NCBI GenBank assembly: GCA_947184155.2
Contig: CAMXCT020005101.1
Location: 62,001 to 126,000, forward strand
Origin: Cladocopium goreaui
Lineage: Eukaryota > Sar > Dinophyceae > Suessiales > Symbiodiniaceae
DNA length: 64,000 nucleotides
Reading direction: 5' to 3'
In this document: piece after piece, positions 53,074 through 63,499 of the stretch
Layout of the letters: every line of letters starts with the position of its first letter
How positions within the stretch are numbered: position 1 is the first letter of the stretch
Made by a program: the position numbers and the translations under genes
Notes under the pieces: model-generated
Told to the model about the DNA's origin: nothing
The model's input: only the letters and a program-made list of their open reading frames with translations
Databases searched by the model: none

Positions 53074-55431
53074 ATTGTGAATGATCCGAAGATTTCTGGG
53101 ATGCCAATTCATTCTGCGTTGGACCCGTGGACTTTGCAGACCAGGCACCTAGCCGACCTGCCCAAAGCCCTTTGACATCAAGGCTGGGAGTGTTTACACC
53201 ATCGATTCCCGGAATCTCTATCAATCCGACGTTTATTTACATAATTTCATATTTACTGTACATACTAAGACTACAGTTACTCGTACCAGTTTTGAAACGT
53301 CGGCGACCGTTGAAAATTGTCCGTCCCCCGGCATCCTTGGACGTTTAAAGCCAGAGCAGGCCACTAGCGGCCGGCAGCCAGAGAGTCTCCACATGGTGGC
53401 AGGTGCCCATCCCATCCCATGCAGACCATTGCAGACCTCAACTTGGAAGCCCTACATGTAAATGTGAACCATTGCTACTCAGCTTCACAATTTGCATGTT
53501 ATCATGTTGTTTTATTACATCTGTTCTGATTGCATAGAGGCAGCCAGTGGGGCCTTGTGCTCCATCGCACTTGCCGCGTTCGGGACTCAGATTCCAGCTG
53601 CCCATGGCGACGGGCATCAAGCTTCGCGACCTGAGGTTTGGCAGACGTTCTCGGGCTAGGGGCCGCATTCAGATGAAGGCTAAGATGTCAAAGACTCTCG
53701 GCTTTGATCCACTGTTGGAAAGGTCAGTGATTTTCCGGTTCACAGATGGTTGAGTTTTGCGTGATAGTTGGCATGGTTGCTGTTTCTTGTTTCATTCTGG
53801 AGCGCTTTGAATGGATCACCCATTTCAGCTTCTATATCTACCAAGTGTTTTCCGCTGTCATAGAGTATCATAGAGTCATTGCTTAGTACATGAATGAAGC
53901 TATCCGTTCCTTATCCTCAAGGTTCGAAGACGAAGACGGGCCTGACCATTTCTTCAGACGGCAACAGCCAAAGGCAAGGCATAGAGAGAGAGAGAGAGAC
54001 ACTCGAGGAAATTCCTCAAGCTGTCAGTGCTGGTGCAGGTCAGACCCGGTTGGAACAGGTACACATCACCCAGCCCGGTCCAACACTTGGTGTGCCATGC
54101 CGTCCGGGTTCAGAGCAACCGCGCACTAATCAGAGTTTGCTGGTTTGGCAGCGATTTTCTTCAGGTGAGGATGAGCAATTCTGTCACATTCTTTTTTCCC
54201 AACAAGGACTTTCAAATGATTTCTGTGCCAAGAAGCTGTCCTGTTGTTGATTTATATATTAATAATATTATATGTATATTTATATATTAATAATATATAT
54301 ATATATCATGTTATATCATACTTCACATTTGCAGAGATTGATGGTCTGATGTAAACAAAATGGTCTGTTTCATTTTCGCTTGTTGGTCTATTTTGACAAA
54401 CTTCCCAGGACTACAGAGACACTGAGAATCAGGGTTTCGTCAACCCGAAGCTGTACAAAAGGCGGGCATGCAAAGGAATGCAAAGGGTTACATAGCATAG
54501 ATATCAGACAGTCACACAGACATCCATATTCCATCATATTCCACTATAAAAGAGGACGTCCCTGCTTTGCTTTCCCACGCCCGTGTTGATAGAGTCTAGA
54601 GCCATTGCCCAGGATCATGCCAGACAAAAAGATGATCGCACGTGCACGGCGAACGAAGAAGAGAGCCTGGCGAAAGCTGCAAAACACTTAGCCTCAGCTG
54701 AACGGGTATGTGGGGATGGGTCAAAACCTATTATTGCCATTTATTACCCATATTTAGGGGAATAAACATTCGTTAACCAGCTATTTTGGGGCACCTAGGG
54801 TGCCAGGGTTTTGACTCATAGCCATGTGGAGTTTGAAAAGCTGTTGATATTTGTTGGTCGTATGCTGCAGGTCAAATCGTTTGCAGAACGAGTGGCGCTT
54901 CCGAAGATATCCTCGCAATGAATCCGGGAAGGCTTGAAGATGCTTGAAGAGTTGTTTGTCAAATCTGTTCTCGAGTAGTGAGTAGTCAGTAGTCTTGCTT
55001 GTGTTGGTTCCCTTTCAAAGTGCTCGTAAGATAGCCTTGTGGCAATCGTTTAATCATGTTGGATCACAGACCATCAAGGTAAATCGACCCCGGCTCCAGG
55101 AACGGGTTCGCTTTCAATTGACCAGCTGAGCATTTTGAGCACATGGCTTTGACAGTCAAGGAATTGCTTACTGTGTCACATCTCTTGAAGCCCAGTGTGA
55201 CAATCCCACCTCAGAACAACCCTGACTATGAATTGGGGAGTTACCCCCGAAAATAGCACTCTAAATTACTATGAACATGGGTTTGCCACCTGATAAATGC
55301 CATTGTTTTTTCACAGTGTTTCAGTCACATGGCTGCGCACTCTGAAGGTCACAGCCGGAGTTTTCAACTCCAGAAGGAGACCAACCTATGTGGATCTCAA
55401 GAAGTGCTGCTGCCGCAGCTTCTCTGCTAGG
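53074..55431 (+). CDS. Unknown protein, several exon-like pieces
   Basis: Pieces: about 53074-53174, with LDPWTLQTRHLADLPKAL; 53267-53459, with LKPEQATSGRQPESLHMVAG; 53547-53716, with GIKLRDLRFGRRSRARGRIQ, then AGG|GT; about 53925-54165, with LTISSDGNSQRQGIERERET and LEQVHITQPGPTLGVP; 54590-54705, with LAKAAKHLASAERV, then GTATG; 55317-55431, with HSRSFQLQKETNLCGSQEVL, then TAG. Basic and Gln/Ser-rich, with no known domain. The intron after 54705 begins almost at the left end of a family A element. Whether this is one gene is unproven. Confidence 0.4.
54711..54829 (+). mobile_element. Introner/MITE-like element (family A, best copy)
   Basis: The left end tggggatgggtcaaaacc and the reverse complement of the right end (tggctatgagtcaaaaccc) match in 15 of 18 positions. 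It starts five bases after the exon end at 54705, immediately behind the GTATG donor. It shares its interior (gggaataaacat, ccagctattttggggcacc) with copies at 20236 and 42890. Confidence 0.8.
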
Positions 55432-56250
55432 ACGTGCTTGATGTCAACCCCGAACGTTAAGCCTGGTTGATTGCGGGGTACCCCCTACTGCCCCCAATGA
55501 TCAACCATGATCAACAGTTTTGGGGGTTCCTGAATTGACATCACACTTCCGCAACATGGCAAACAGAGGTGTTACAGTGTTCTAGTGGCATAGATATGAT
55601 GTTTGGATGAAGAGACTGGTACCATCAGATATGAGAGTCGGTCAGCGCCCTGCCAGGGGTGCCTCCCGCGCCAACAATGTAAAGTGAGCAGCGACCACAA
55701 CAAGCACCACTTTGAATGCTTAGCGATGTTTAGTGGATATGCCAACCTTTTTGCACTCTGAGATCATGCCCCTGAGTAAGTGGGCTGAAACACTTACACC
55801 AAAGCGACAACGAGAAAAACATCTTGCAAAGATGCACTGACAATGCACTGCAAAGCCATGTCAACAATATCAAACGTTTCCTGCAGCTTTTCTACGATGC
55901 CTTGGCCACATGAGCTGCTCCAAAAGGTTTGCGAAGTTGCTGCGAGTTGATGTTCTCCAAGCTGGGAACAAGTACAGTTTAGAATTGCGGTAATCAAATG
56001 TATACAATCAGGATATTCATGATGGGGCACAGTTGTTGAAAAGCGGGATTGTACTCTCATGTCATTGTTTGACTTGGACATTGGATGCATGTGCTGGTTG
56101 GTGTTCAAGCAGCGCACAAAGGACCTAAGGAGTAGTTGTGCAAGAACGTACGCATTTGATACGCACTCTCCAGTCAAACTCTTTTTTCTCCATCAGAAGC
56201 TGAGATCTTTTCAACTCTAATCCTCTAATCCTCGACAGAGATCAAATTCG
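55432..56250 (+). other. Stretch without a recognisable gene
   Basis: The only long frame is on the minus strand (55794-56177). It lacks motifs and neighbours. I see nothing else. Confidence 0.4.
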
Positions 56251-56254
56251 ACAC

Positions 56255-57598
56255 CATGTTCTCCTGGCTTGGACTTGGCAACAAACCTGAGGCACGGCGG
56301 AAAGGATGCTTTCCTGGATTCATGTCAGTAGCGAAGAGTTCACAGAGCGTTCACAGGGAACGGCAGTGTTTGAGTCCGATGATCTTCAGTGCCAGGAGCG
56401 CTTGCCTAAAGGGGGTTGCGAATGCATGCCCTAGGAACTGCAACATATGGGATGTTTGGTCATTTGAACCAAGCTCTTTGAGCACACATCCAAGCCTTAG
56501 GGTATCTTAGGGTATCCCCTGTGGGTCATTTGGAGCCAGGGCATCCCTGTGGAGAAGGCGCGAATGAGCCTGGCTTCCTGTGAAGTAGCCGAATTCTTGC
56601 TGATTACATTCAGTGGCTGGAAATGACTCAATGACCAGTTTAAATTGTGCAAATTGATATATATATATATTATATATATATATTATATATTGAATGATTT
56701 TGATTGATATATGATATATGTTGCCACTTTTTGGCTTTGATTTGCCGGCCCGATTTCAACCATGCTTCCTATGTTTGGTGCAAAACATGACCCACGATTC
56801 GTGTCGACAGAGAAACCCGTGCTGCAAGGGTGTGCACCTTGCACCAGACCTCGAAAAAGGAGGTGGGCATCGGTAGAGCTGCTATCCTACACGGGCTTCG
56901 GAGACATTACCCCTTGGTTATCGAAATTGAAAAAACTTGACTGGGGTTATCTTCTAACTATAGTAGATGGAGTTATTAACCCAGGTCAAGGGAGGGGTGC
57001 ATCATTGTATTTTTATGCTGGTAAACATGATCTGCAGAGTGGGTCATCAAGTCCGCTTGCTCTTCCGCATGGTAGGTAGCCCTACCCGCTCCGAGCTTCC
57101 GCCGTTGGAGGTCAGCTGCCAGGGCTGTTGGGCTGTTGCGCGTTGCTTGCTGATTACATGATATCCATATGTCGGTGCGTCTGAAAATGACGTACACATG
57201 GCTGCGCTAGAAATGAGTAGACCCTAACTTTGCCAATTTCAACAGGGAAAACACAGATTAACTCATATTAACCAACATTAACCAACATTAACCAACATTA
57301 ACCAACATTAACCAACATTAATCAACATTAACCAACATTAACCAACATTAACCAACATTAACCAACATTAACCAACATTAACCAACATTAGCCAACATTA
57401 ACCAACATTAACCAACATTAACCAACATTAACCAACATTAACCAACATTAACCAACATTAACCAACATTAACCAACATTAACCAACATTAACCATTGGAT
57501 TTGGGGTATATCCCAGCTTCAAACCCATGCGATTTGGTGCAGGCCATCGACGATAGACCAGAGATCGAGTTCCAGCCCCTGGACCCGGGAGGGATCCG
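56255..57598 (+). CDS. Unknown protein, three exon-like pieces
   Basis: Exon 1 starts at the ATG at 56255 with MFSWLGLGNKPEARRKG. About 56760-56930 contains FGAKHDPRFVSTEKPVL and ELLSYTGFGDITPW. About 57512-57598 contains LVQAIDDRPEIEFQPLDPGG, ending at GTAGGC. The long 22-copy array at 57271-57490 lies just before the third piece. No family is recognised. Confidence 0.35.
57271..57490 (+). repeat. 10-bp tandem array (accaacatta, 22 copies)
   Basis: Twenty-two consecutive ten-base units, with two single-base variants (atcaacatta and gccaacatta). It is the longest array in the window. Confidence 0.98.
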
Positions 57599-58186
57599 GT
57601 AGGCATGGTAGAAATCATGAACTCAGCTCCAAGTTGGAGCTTGAAGATCTGGCAAATCTATGATACCTATGCAAATCTTGTATTTTGAGACATTTTGAGT
57701 GCATTGAAACGCATTTTCTACAGTCTTCCAGCACAGTGACTGCTGGATCGTGGTGAGGACATTTTAGGTTTCTACAAGACAGCAGACGAGTGGAAGGCGC
57801 ACGATTTTGGTACAAATTTTGGTGCCAAAGTGGGGTTCTTCTTTAATTCTGGTCATTTTGCACGAGTTGGCCCGAATCAATGAAACGTGTTACGCATCAC
57901 CAAAAAGTCCTACAACAGGCAATTGACAATTTATTTGTGGAAGGAATGAAGGCCCAGGCTTATTATTTTTCCCAGTGATAAAGATGGATACAGACCCATC
58001 CCTGCCTTATCCAGTGTCGTATGTCTCCAAGTTTGGACCTGATTTGTTGGGATGGTCCATATCGAAATACTCAGGCTAGCAATGGCATAGCACGGTCTTG
58101 GGAGTTATTCCAATGCTCAACAGGTATCGCAGTTAGGCTCAAAATCCATCAATTCGAGAAGCGGGTGTATTGGAGTTTTGTGGCGC
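57599..58186 (+). other. 5' flank of the RCC1-like gene
   Basis: No coding-like frame. A word ggctcaa at 58134-58140, about 50 bases before the start codon, equals part of the dinoflagellate spliced leader's 3' end, but the rest does not match. Confidence 0.4.
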
Positions 58187-59755
58187 ATGCTTCAAGTCAC
58201 TGTAGCGTTGCCAAGCGGACGCGGTGAGAAGTTTTCGCTTCCACAGTCCTCCAACGTAGCCGACTTGAGGGTTCTGGCGCAGAAATCTTTTCAGCTTGGC
58301 GTCTTGAGGCTAGTGGCTGCAGATCATAGCGTGGTGGATCCTACAAAGTCTCTGCAGGCTGCAGGGCTTGAAGATGGAGACCATCTAACAGCTATTGCTG
58401 TAAAGCCAAAGCTAGCGGCAACAGACCGAGCTTTTGCGTTGTTTTGCTCTGGAGGTGACCGGGTTGTCACTTTTGGCAACCCAGATTTTGGTGGTGACAG
58501 CTCTCACGTGCAAGATCAGCTCAAAGGTGTTCAGCAGGTTCAAGCAAGTTTAAGTGCATTTGCTGCTATCCTGGCAGATGGATCAGTGGTGACTTGGGGT
58601 GATCCAGGTGAGGGTAGTGACAGCTCTGCAGTCCAAGATCAGCTCAAAGGTGTCCAGCAGGTTCAAGCATCTTGGGCTGCATTTGCTGCTATCCTCAGCG
58701 ATGGGTCAGTCGTGACATGGGGCGATGAAGATTCTGGTGGTGACAGCTCTGAGGTCCAAGAAAAGCTCAAGGGTGCCAAGCAGGTTCATGCAACGGCCAG
58801 AGCATTTGCTGCGATTCTGGCAGATGGGTCGGTTGTGACCTGGGGCAATCCAGATTGTGGTGGTGACAGCTCTGAAGTCCAAGATCAGCTCAAGAGCGTC
58901 CAAAAGGTTCAATCAACTCAGACCGCATTTGCTGCAATCCTGGCAGATGGGTCAATTACCACTTGGGGTAATCCACATTGTGGTGGCGACATGTCTGAAG
59001 TCCAAGATCAGCTGAAAGGTGTCCAACAGGTTCAAGCAACTTGGTATGCGTTTGCTGCGATCCTGGCGGATGGGTCCATTGTGACTTGGGGCAGTCCAGA
59101 TGCGGGTGGTGCCAGCTCTGAAGTCCAAGATCAGCTGAAAGGTGTCCTGCAGGTTGAAGGAAGTTCGTCCGCATTTGCTGCGATCCTGGCAGATGGATCG
59201 GTTGTGACCTGGGGTGATTATGGTAATAACAGCTCTGTCGTCCAAGATCAGCTCGAGGGTGTCCAGCAGCTTCAAGCAACTCTAGGTGCATTTGCTGCGA
59301 TCCTGGCCGATGGATCAGTTGTGACCTGGGGCAATCCAGATTATGGTGGTGACAGCTCTGTCGTCCAAGATCAGCTGAAAGGTGTCCAGCAGGTTGAAGC
59401 AACTTCATCCGCATTTGCTGCGATCCTGGCAGATGGATCGGTTGTGACCTGGGGTGATTATGGTAATAACAGCTCTGTCGTCCAAGATCAGCTCGAGGGT
59501 GTCCAGCAGCTTCAAGCAACTCTAGGTGCATTTGCTGCGATCCTGGCCGATGGATCAGTTGTGACCTGGGGCAATCCAGATTATGGTGGTGACAGCTCTG
59601 TCGTCCAAGATCAGCTGAAAGGTGTCCAGCAGGTTGAAGCAACTTCATCCGCATTTGCTGCGATCCTGGCAGATGGATCGGTTGTGACCTGGGGCAATCC
59701 AGATTATGGAGGTGACAGCTCTACAGTTGCTGATCACTTTACAACGTTGGGGTGA
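58187..59755 (+). CDS. RCC1-like repeat protein with ubiquitin-like N-terminus, intronless
   Basis: The ATG at 58187 opens 522 codons with no intron. Residues about 1-75 look like a ubiquitin-like beta-grasp domain (LQVTVALPSGRGEKFSLPQS ... LEDGDHLTAI), a layout used for ubiquitin-like heads on repeat proteins. From residue about 90 to the end there are about ten copies of a 39-41-residue unit with the core AFAAILADGSVVTWG and VQDQLKGVQQVQ. The VTWG core is that of RCC1/HERC-type beta-propeller blades, though the unit is shorter than the usual 50 residues. Such proteins often act as protein-binding propellers. A link to guanine-nucleotide exchange or ubiquitin ligation cannot be claimed, as no HECT domain is present. 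The last repeats are near-identical at DNA level. Confidence 0.85.
   Translation: MLQVTVALPSGRGEKFSLPQSSNVADLRVLAQKSFQLGVLRLVAADHSVVDPTKSLQAAGLEDGDHLTAIAVKPKLAATDRAFALFCSGGDRVVTFGNPDFGGDSSHVQDQLKGVQQVQASLSAFAAILADGSVVTWGDPGEGSDSSAVQDQLKGVQQVQASWAAFAAILSDGSVVTWGDEDSGGDSSEVQEKLKGAKQVHATARAFAAILADGSVVTWGNPDCGGDSSEVQDQLKSVQKVQSTQTAFAAILADGSITTWGNPHCGGDMSEVQDQLKGVQQVQATWYAFAAILADGSIVTWGSPDAGGASSEVQDQLKGVLQVEGSSSAFAAILADGSVVTWGDYGNNSSVVQDQLEGVQQLQATLGAFAAILADGSVVTWGNPDYGGDSSVVQDQLKGVQQVEATSSAFAAILADGSVVTWGDYGNNSSVVQDQLEGVQQLQATLGAFAAILADGSVVTWGNPDYGGDSSVVQDQLKGVQQVEATSSAFAAILADGSVVTWGNPDYGGDSSTVADHFTTLG
59168..59694 (+). repeat. 240-bp tandem duplication within the RCC1-like gene
   Basis: 59168-59454 is identical, base for base, to 59408-59694. 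The offset is 240 bases, equal to one 39-codon plus one 41-codon repeat. Confidence 0.95.
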
Positions 59756-60695
59756 CTGCCTGGGCTCAAAGCAGCCCTTTAGCTCAGAATCCTTTAGTGT
59801 TTTGAACCCCTTTGAGAAGCGTGTTGGAAAAGGCCCCATTCACGGATTGGCTAATCACCTGAAACCAATGCAGTAGCGAATGGACCAGAATCAGTTTGGA
59901 GAACCATTCATAGTAACCCCAAGAAAGATAGAACTTTAACTTTCGACTTAGCAACGTTTCGTTTTTTTTATGGTTATCCCACTGTTCAAGGAACCCCATT
60001 CTGCAACTTTAATCATTAACTGCATTGTTCCTAAACATGTTTATCATAGAATGTCAACGTGCCCATGCGCAGGGGGTGACTATTTACAGGCAGGAGGTTA
60101 ACACAACCGCCAAATAGATAGGTTAACTATGGTTGGTGGTCATTGTACCGGTACCTATTCGAATTCATTTAGGGACGGGCTGCATGTGGTTCGTCCAAAG
60201 GCATCTCAAAGATTCTCAAAGTCTCCGCCATGTAGTCTGGTCTCTAGTTTGAGTTTGATATTGGTCCACTGAAACTTAGCTCCCAACCTTCCCAACTCCC
60301 AACCTTCCCAACTCCTGGAAGATCCTGGAAGATCTGCTGCCATTTCTGGATTCTCGTTCGATACCTGCGACCTGGCCATAGGCTTCTGATGGGGTGGCAA
60401 AGCGCCAGTTGGAGCGGAAGGACTTGGGTCTTGCATGAGTCGATAGTGCACATGCCGATGCCTGTGTCCCAAAAATGGCAGATCCCCCAATTGATGACGA
60501 AACTATGGGCGAAACGTGTTGGGGAGATCCAAAAAATGGTTTTGAATGGTTTTTATATGTGTTGATGGGGAAAATGATATCCAATATTATAGATGTTTTT
60601 GTGAGCCACTGGATTTTGGTGTTTTCCATGTTTTTTTGAGACAAGCCTACATAGTCCAAAAAATGTGAGGTGACATCCTTGTGACTGTTTCGTCT
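59756..60695 (+). other. Intergenic stretch
   Basis: No supported gene on either strand. Minus-strand frames around 60206-60659 overlap in all frames and carry no motif. Confidence 0.45.
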
Positions 60696-60700
60696 CCAGG

Positions 60701-60828
60701 AGCCCCCGGATCACGTGCGTTTGGAAGATGTCGCGGGGCAGATGAACTTCCTGATGATGGACAAGGACAGGATCCAGAGAGAGAATTCAAGATTGTTCAT
60801 GCCCCTGCAAATCGGGTTCTCAAGTTTT
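60701..60828 (+). CDS. Exon of an unknown protein
   Basis: After a ctccag acceptor the frame reads PPDHVRLEDVAGQMNFLMMD and RIQRENSRLFMPLQIGF. Strongly coding-like, family unknown. It could precede the gene at 61110 or stand as part of another. Confidence 0.45.
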
Positions 60829-61109
60829 ATTTGAAACTGATTTAACTGTGTGAACATGTGCTAACAAGAATATTTGGCAATCATTTGTCAAGGCCCAAGG
60901 TTGGATGTCCTAAAGTGTCAGCAAGCTTTGAGTGGGTCAAGCCGTTCATCATGTGAGTCATTGGTTCCGAATCGGTCATTGGTTCATCATGTGCCACTTA
61001 TTTGGCTATTTCTGCTGATTTCTCTGATTTCTGCTCAAGCGTAGTCTGTCAAAAATAGAGTCGTGGTTCACATCATGTCATATCATGTAGCTGATCGCGG
61101 GTTCGAGCC

Positions 61110-63465
61110 ATGGCTTGGCGCCGATGGCATTTGGTGCTGTCAGTGTGGCTGGTGGTTGGCCACCGCATTCAGAGTGGCTTCAGGCAGCCAGGGGAAGCAG
61201 CTGCGTTGCTGGAAGCTGCACAGGAAAGGGCCAGGAGGGATCAACATGCGGATCGAGCTGCACTTGGGCTGATCAAGCTGACAGATTTACCAGGCTTAAA
61301 AATGTTTATAATGGTTTAAAATGGTGTAAATATGTTTAAAGATAATGTTTGTTGAAAAAGTCACGAAGATGTGTATGCAGACGAATCACAACAATTCCAG
61401 TTTTTCAAGGGATACTTTGGGGATGCACAAAGTGAGAGTTTGGCACAGGGACTTTGTTGCCTGCGATCTGAGGAAGTGCTGCGAAAGTTTCAGGAATGCC
61501 CTCAGGATCTGTGGCTTAGTGCTGAAGAACTGATTGACCGCTTCGTCAATGGAATTCACCGACCTGCGCCACTGACCATCAACTTCGATGCCGACAGGTG
61601 GGTGAAAGTGGCGGAGGAAAACCCTGGAGCTGCCCAAAGCTTCACTACGAACGTTCAAAATCTGTGGCAGGCCCGGAACCGTTGAAATGTTGAGTTCGTT
61701 CAGGAAGCTCAGTTTTAGGCCCAGGATTCAGCTTAGTTTAACAGGTTTGGGAATTTGCTTTGTGTACTTGTATGTCATACAAAGTCATAGACAAGCTGCA
61801 ACCAGCAGTTGGCCGCATTCCAACCAGCGTCTTCATGGCGCCAGGTGGCCATGTTGCCTCATCCCCCACTGGAAGAAAGTCGAACCAAGAGAGACCAGCA
61901 AGTCTACAGCTATGCCAATGAGCGGTACGACACTGAAAAATGGTTTCATGGCCACAGGATCACTTAAAAGGCATTTTCCAATGGAAGTTGACTTGATATC
62001 TGATAATACCCAAAAGATATCAAAGACATTCAAAGACTAAGCATTCTTCTCAGAAGCAATTTCTTCGGTCTAGAGTTCGACATTTCGGGGACCCAATGCC
62101 AAACTGTATGGGCAAAACAGTTGCTAGATAGTTGCTTAGTATCCTTTCACAGGTGAGCAAAATGCAGATGGCCCAGCACCAGAGATGCAGCAAACTGATT
62201 GGCCCCCAGAAATGGACGCTTCATACTGAAAATGACCTGACATAAATATAAATGAATGATATGTCTGAAATAAATGATATATGTCAATATCATACTTATA
62301 CTTATGCATTATAGATAGATGAGATAGAGACAGAGAGAGAGGGAGAGAGCGAGCGAAAGAAAGAGAAATAGATGGATATGAGTGTTGCATCATTTTTTCT
62401 GTGTCCATTTGGGTTTCATTTGACTTCCAAAATGCCTTTAGCCCCCCAGCTTCCGAGGTTTTTCGGCTTCACTCGGGCACCTGAAGAACTGAGCAGTGCA
62501 ATGGAACGACCCGTGAGTGCAGCACCTGGAGTGTTTGGGGGGGCAAAAAATGGAAATGCGTTGCAATCGGTCTATGGCAACTTGGAGCTGGAAATCTCAT
62601 CATCTCTGAGTCGATTCATGTTGATTCGGAAATTTCAGGGTATGAAAAAGCTACTGCTTTTGAGCGCCTTCAATGCTATCCTTGTCCTGTTTTCAATGCA
62701 AACCACCTGGCCAAGAATGAATCTGTGCTTCCATTCTGTTATGATGCTTATGTTGGTTTGTGAGGAAGGGTGCAATGGTCGTCAGGGCCAAGGTATGTTG
62801 AGATCTAGATCACCCTTTCTCAAGCCTTTTTAAAAGAGCGAAGCCGCAGCGCATTCAGGTTACTCCGCCCTATTCCTTGCTCCTCATGTTTGGAATCGTT
62901 CCACCATCATTGGGAAGGACCTGAAGGTCGCGTTTTCCGATCTCGGCCAACCCAAGGACTCTGACATAGGTCGCTATGGCATGATATTTTTGGCATATTC
63001 TGAGGGTGAACCATCACGTTTTTGGTGGTTAAATGATGTTTGATGATGTTTGTCATGAAAGGACTACGACGCAACCTTTCCAAAATTGACGCCGTGGAAG
63101 CATCGGCCAGAGCCAAAGGTGACAGATCCTATTTTGCAAATTCCACATTTGGAAGCTGCAGGTGAGGGGTGGGTGAATCGCAGGACACATGCATTCGTTT
63201 GTGGTCAGACCAATTGGAACATATTGGAAGCATAGAAAATTATGCGCACCAGTTCTAAATACAGTTCCAAAATGTTCCAAAACTGTTGCCTTTCAAAAAC
63301 TCCAAGATATGGCTTGAACCATCTGGAATTCAGGTGGTCTACGATATCTGGGTACCTTCGACAATCCAGTAGCTGCCCTCAAGACGGTTTCATGCTACGA
63401 GTTTGCAAGATGGGCAGAACTGCTTGAAGGCAAAGAAAGCACGACAGGCTTCGACTATTTAGAGG
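61110..63465 (+). CDS. Secreted-type unknown protein, multi-exon, probably continuing
   Basis: Exon 1 starts at the ATG at 61110 with MAWRRWHLVLSVWLVVGHRI, a likely signal peptide, then an Ala/Arg helix (AAALLEAAQERARRDQHAD). Further pieces: 61372-61685, with LRSEEVLRKFQECPQDLWL and PLTINFDADRWVKVAEENP; 61811-61967, with RDQQVYSYANERYDTEKWF; about 62450-62640, with FTRAPEELSSAMERPVSAAP; 62860-63005, with NRSTIIGKDLKVAFSDLG; 63061-63161, with DYDATFPKLTPWKHRPEPK, then GTGAGG; 63331-63465, with LRYLGTFDNPVAALKTVSCY, then GTGAGC. The piece at 61372 ends in a stop in its own frame, so it may be the end of a first gene. The YLGTFD phrase recalls AP2 domains but is too short to claim. Confidence 0.5.
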
Positions 63466-63499
63466 TGAGCATCTTCGGTGGAGTTACCTTTGCTCATTG

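Noticed and set aside
58952..59654. Long minus-strand frames opposite the RCC1-like gene
   Set aside because: They mirror the + strand repeats and have no independent motif or start context.
61085..61100. gcgggttcgagcc as a tRNA T-arm
   Set aside because: The word resembles a T-loop, but no acceptor stem, D-arm or anticodon arm could be paired around it, and it overlaps the start of a coding exon.
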